A stretch of 37,557 nucleotides of DNA from Stramenopiles sp. TOSAG23-2 (lineage: Eukaryota; Sar): assembly GCA_900128395.1 (NCBI GenBank), contig LT649324.1, forward strand, positions 1-37,557. Reading direction: 5' to 3'. Below are positions 36,863 to 37,557 of the stretch, piece after piece. Numbering within the stretch: position 1 is the first letter of the stretch; every line of letters starts with the position of its first letter. The position numbers were made by a program, and so were the translations under genes. The notes under the pieces are model-generated. The model saw only the letters and a list, made by a program, of their open reading frames with translations, was not told the DNA's origin and made no database searches.

Positions 36863-37557
36863 TCACTTCTTCTTTGTATTACGCGTGCTATAATTACTCC
36901 TCAATTCTTCAGCACGTTTTAATTGCAATTCATGCAATCGATCTTCATTTAATTTTATAGTATTTTCAACATTAAACAATTGTGCACGACCATCACTGCT
37001 TTTTTTTTCCAATGATTGCAATTTACGTTCAACAATACGTTGATAGGTCCTTTGTTTTGATTTAACACGATTTTCTGCATTATTACTAAAATGCTGTTGC
37101 AGCATTGCAGCATCTTCATCTTGTTTTGTTTTCTGTTGTTTGCTCTGGCTCAAACGGCGACGCTTGCGTTCTTCCAATCGTTTTGCTAATTTTTCATGTT
37201 GTGCTTGTCGCTTTACTTCCAATTGTTGAGCTGCTTGTTCTTGGTACAATTCCATACGTTGTTGCGATAGCTTGATACGTTCCAATTCTAATCGTTTCAA
37301 CTCTTCATCTTGAAATTTTGCCGTATCGATTAATTTATCATAATCTGTATATGATGTTGCAGCACGTTTTAATTCATCTTTAAAGGATGGTATTTGGGAA
37401 TTATTGCTATTATTGTTTGCATCGTTTAAAAACCCGTTTTTGCCAAGTTTTGTTAAAAAACCTTCATTCATTATTCCACCATTATTATTGTTGTTGTTGT
37501 TGTTGTTGTTGTTGTTATTATTATTATTATTATTATCACTATCATCATCATTATCAA
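36863..37557 (-). CDS. Coiled-coil protein with poly-Asn tract (5' partial)
   Basis: The ATG at 37471 starts a 202-residue frame, but the frame stays open to the window edge, so the gene very likely begins outside. Upstream codons give an Asp/Ser/Asn stretch and 18 consecutive Asn, then GGI before the Met. The rest is charged helix, mostly Lys/Arg/Glu/Gln (ELKRLELERIKLSQQRMEL and similar), ending in a basic tail. I see no enzymatic or membrane motif. It could be a cytoskeletal or basal-body type coiled-coil protein, but that is a guess. Confidence 0.65.
   Translation of the reverse strand, partial: DNDDDSDNNNNNNNNNNNNNNNNNNGGIMNEGFLTKLGKNGFLNDANNNSNNSQIPSFKDELKRAATSYTDYDKLIDTAKFQDEELKRLELERIKLSQQRMELYQEQAAQQLEVKRQAQHEKLAKRLEERKRRRLSQSKQQKTKQDEDAAMLQQHFSNNAENRVKSKQRTYQRIVERKLQSLEKKSSDGRAQLFNVENTIKLNEDRLHELQLKRAEELRSNYSTRNTKKK
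37481..37534. repeat. Coding (AAT/AAC)18 trinucleotide repeat
   Basis: Read on the minus strand, six AAT, nine AAC and three AAT codons give 18 Asn in frame with the coiled-coil gene. This is a likely length-variable site. Confidence 0.8.

Overview
This is nuclear DNA from a unicellular eukaryote with AT-rich, microsatellite-filled intergenic spacers and long, apparently intronless genes. Tubulin tyrosine ligase-like, SLC25, SLC44, RNF170-type, SYP7-type SNARE and two-domain MTHFR genes exclude a bacterium. The standard stop codons are used, and ATGs usually have an A at -3. The TTLL gene points to a cell with cilia or flagella. Giant TIG/Cys-rich membrane proteins and a SYP7-type SNARE would fit a stramenopile, haptophyte or other protist, but I cannot fix the lineage. 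No rRNA, tRNA, CRISPR array or autonomous transposon was seen.

Layout: fourteen genes, mostly in alternating orientation with short convergent 3' spacers (about 0.1-0.5 kb) and longer divergent spacers (about 0.5-1.1 kb). In order: a giant TIG/Cys-rich polytopic membrane protein (+, 5' end outside the window); a GT-A-like glycosyltransferase (-); an SLC44 choline transporter-like protein (+); an EF-hand/C2/coiled-coil protein (-); a TTLL tubulin-modifying enzyme (+); a BMT5-like rRNA methyltransferase (-); a mitochondrial carrier (+); an unrecognised EF-hand/Tudor-like/zinc-knuckle protein (+); an ER-targeted single-pass protein (-); an RNF170-like E3 ligase (+); MTHFR (-); a SYP7-type Qc-SNARE (+); a small two-helix membrane protein resembling bacterial NrtS nitrate transporters (+); and a coiled-coil protein with a poly-Asn tract (-, 5' end outside the window).

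The genes do not form one pathway. Loose themes are membrane and ER biology (TIG protein, SLC44, RNF170, SNARE, ER protein, NrtS-like) and calcium or cilium biology (EF-hand/C2 protein, TTLL, EF-hand protein). Three ORFs that seem to start further upstream use GTG or TTG; I moved these and one similar carrier start to the first in-frame ATG (17742, 22694, 23831, 30851).

The spacers hold the clearest non-coding signals. These are a 379-bp foldback/MITE-like element with 86-bp inverted arms (23103-23481), a perfect 99-bp tandem duplication (25196-25394), a GC-rich hairpin patch (about 34406-34506), a recurrent palindrome TACCWGGTA found only in spacers, and two 18-bp palindromes centred on GGATCC. 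The leading biological candidates are the eukaryotic NrtS-like protein and the triplicated acidic/FGPV/W-basic motif in the tail of the giant membrane protein.
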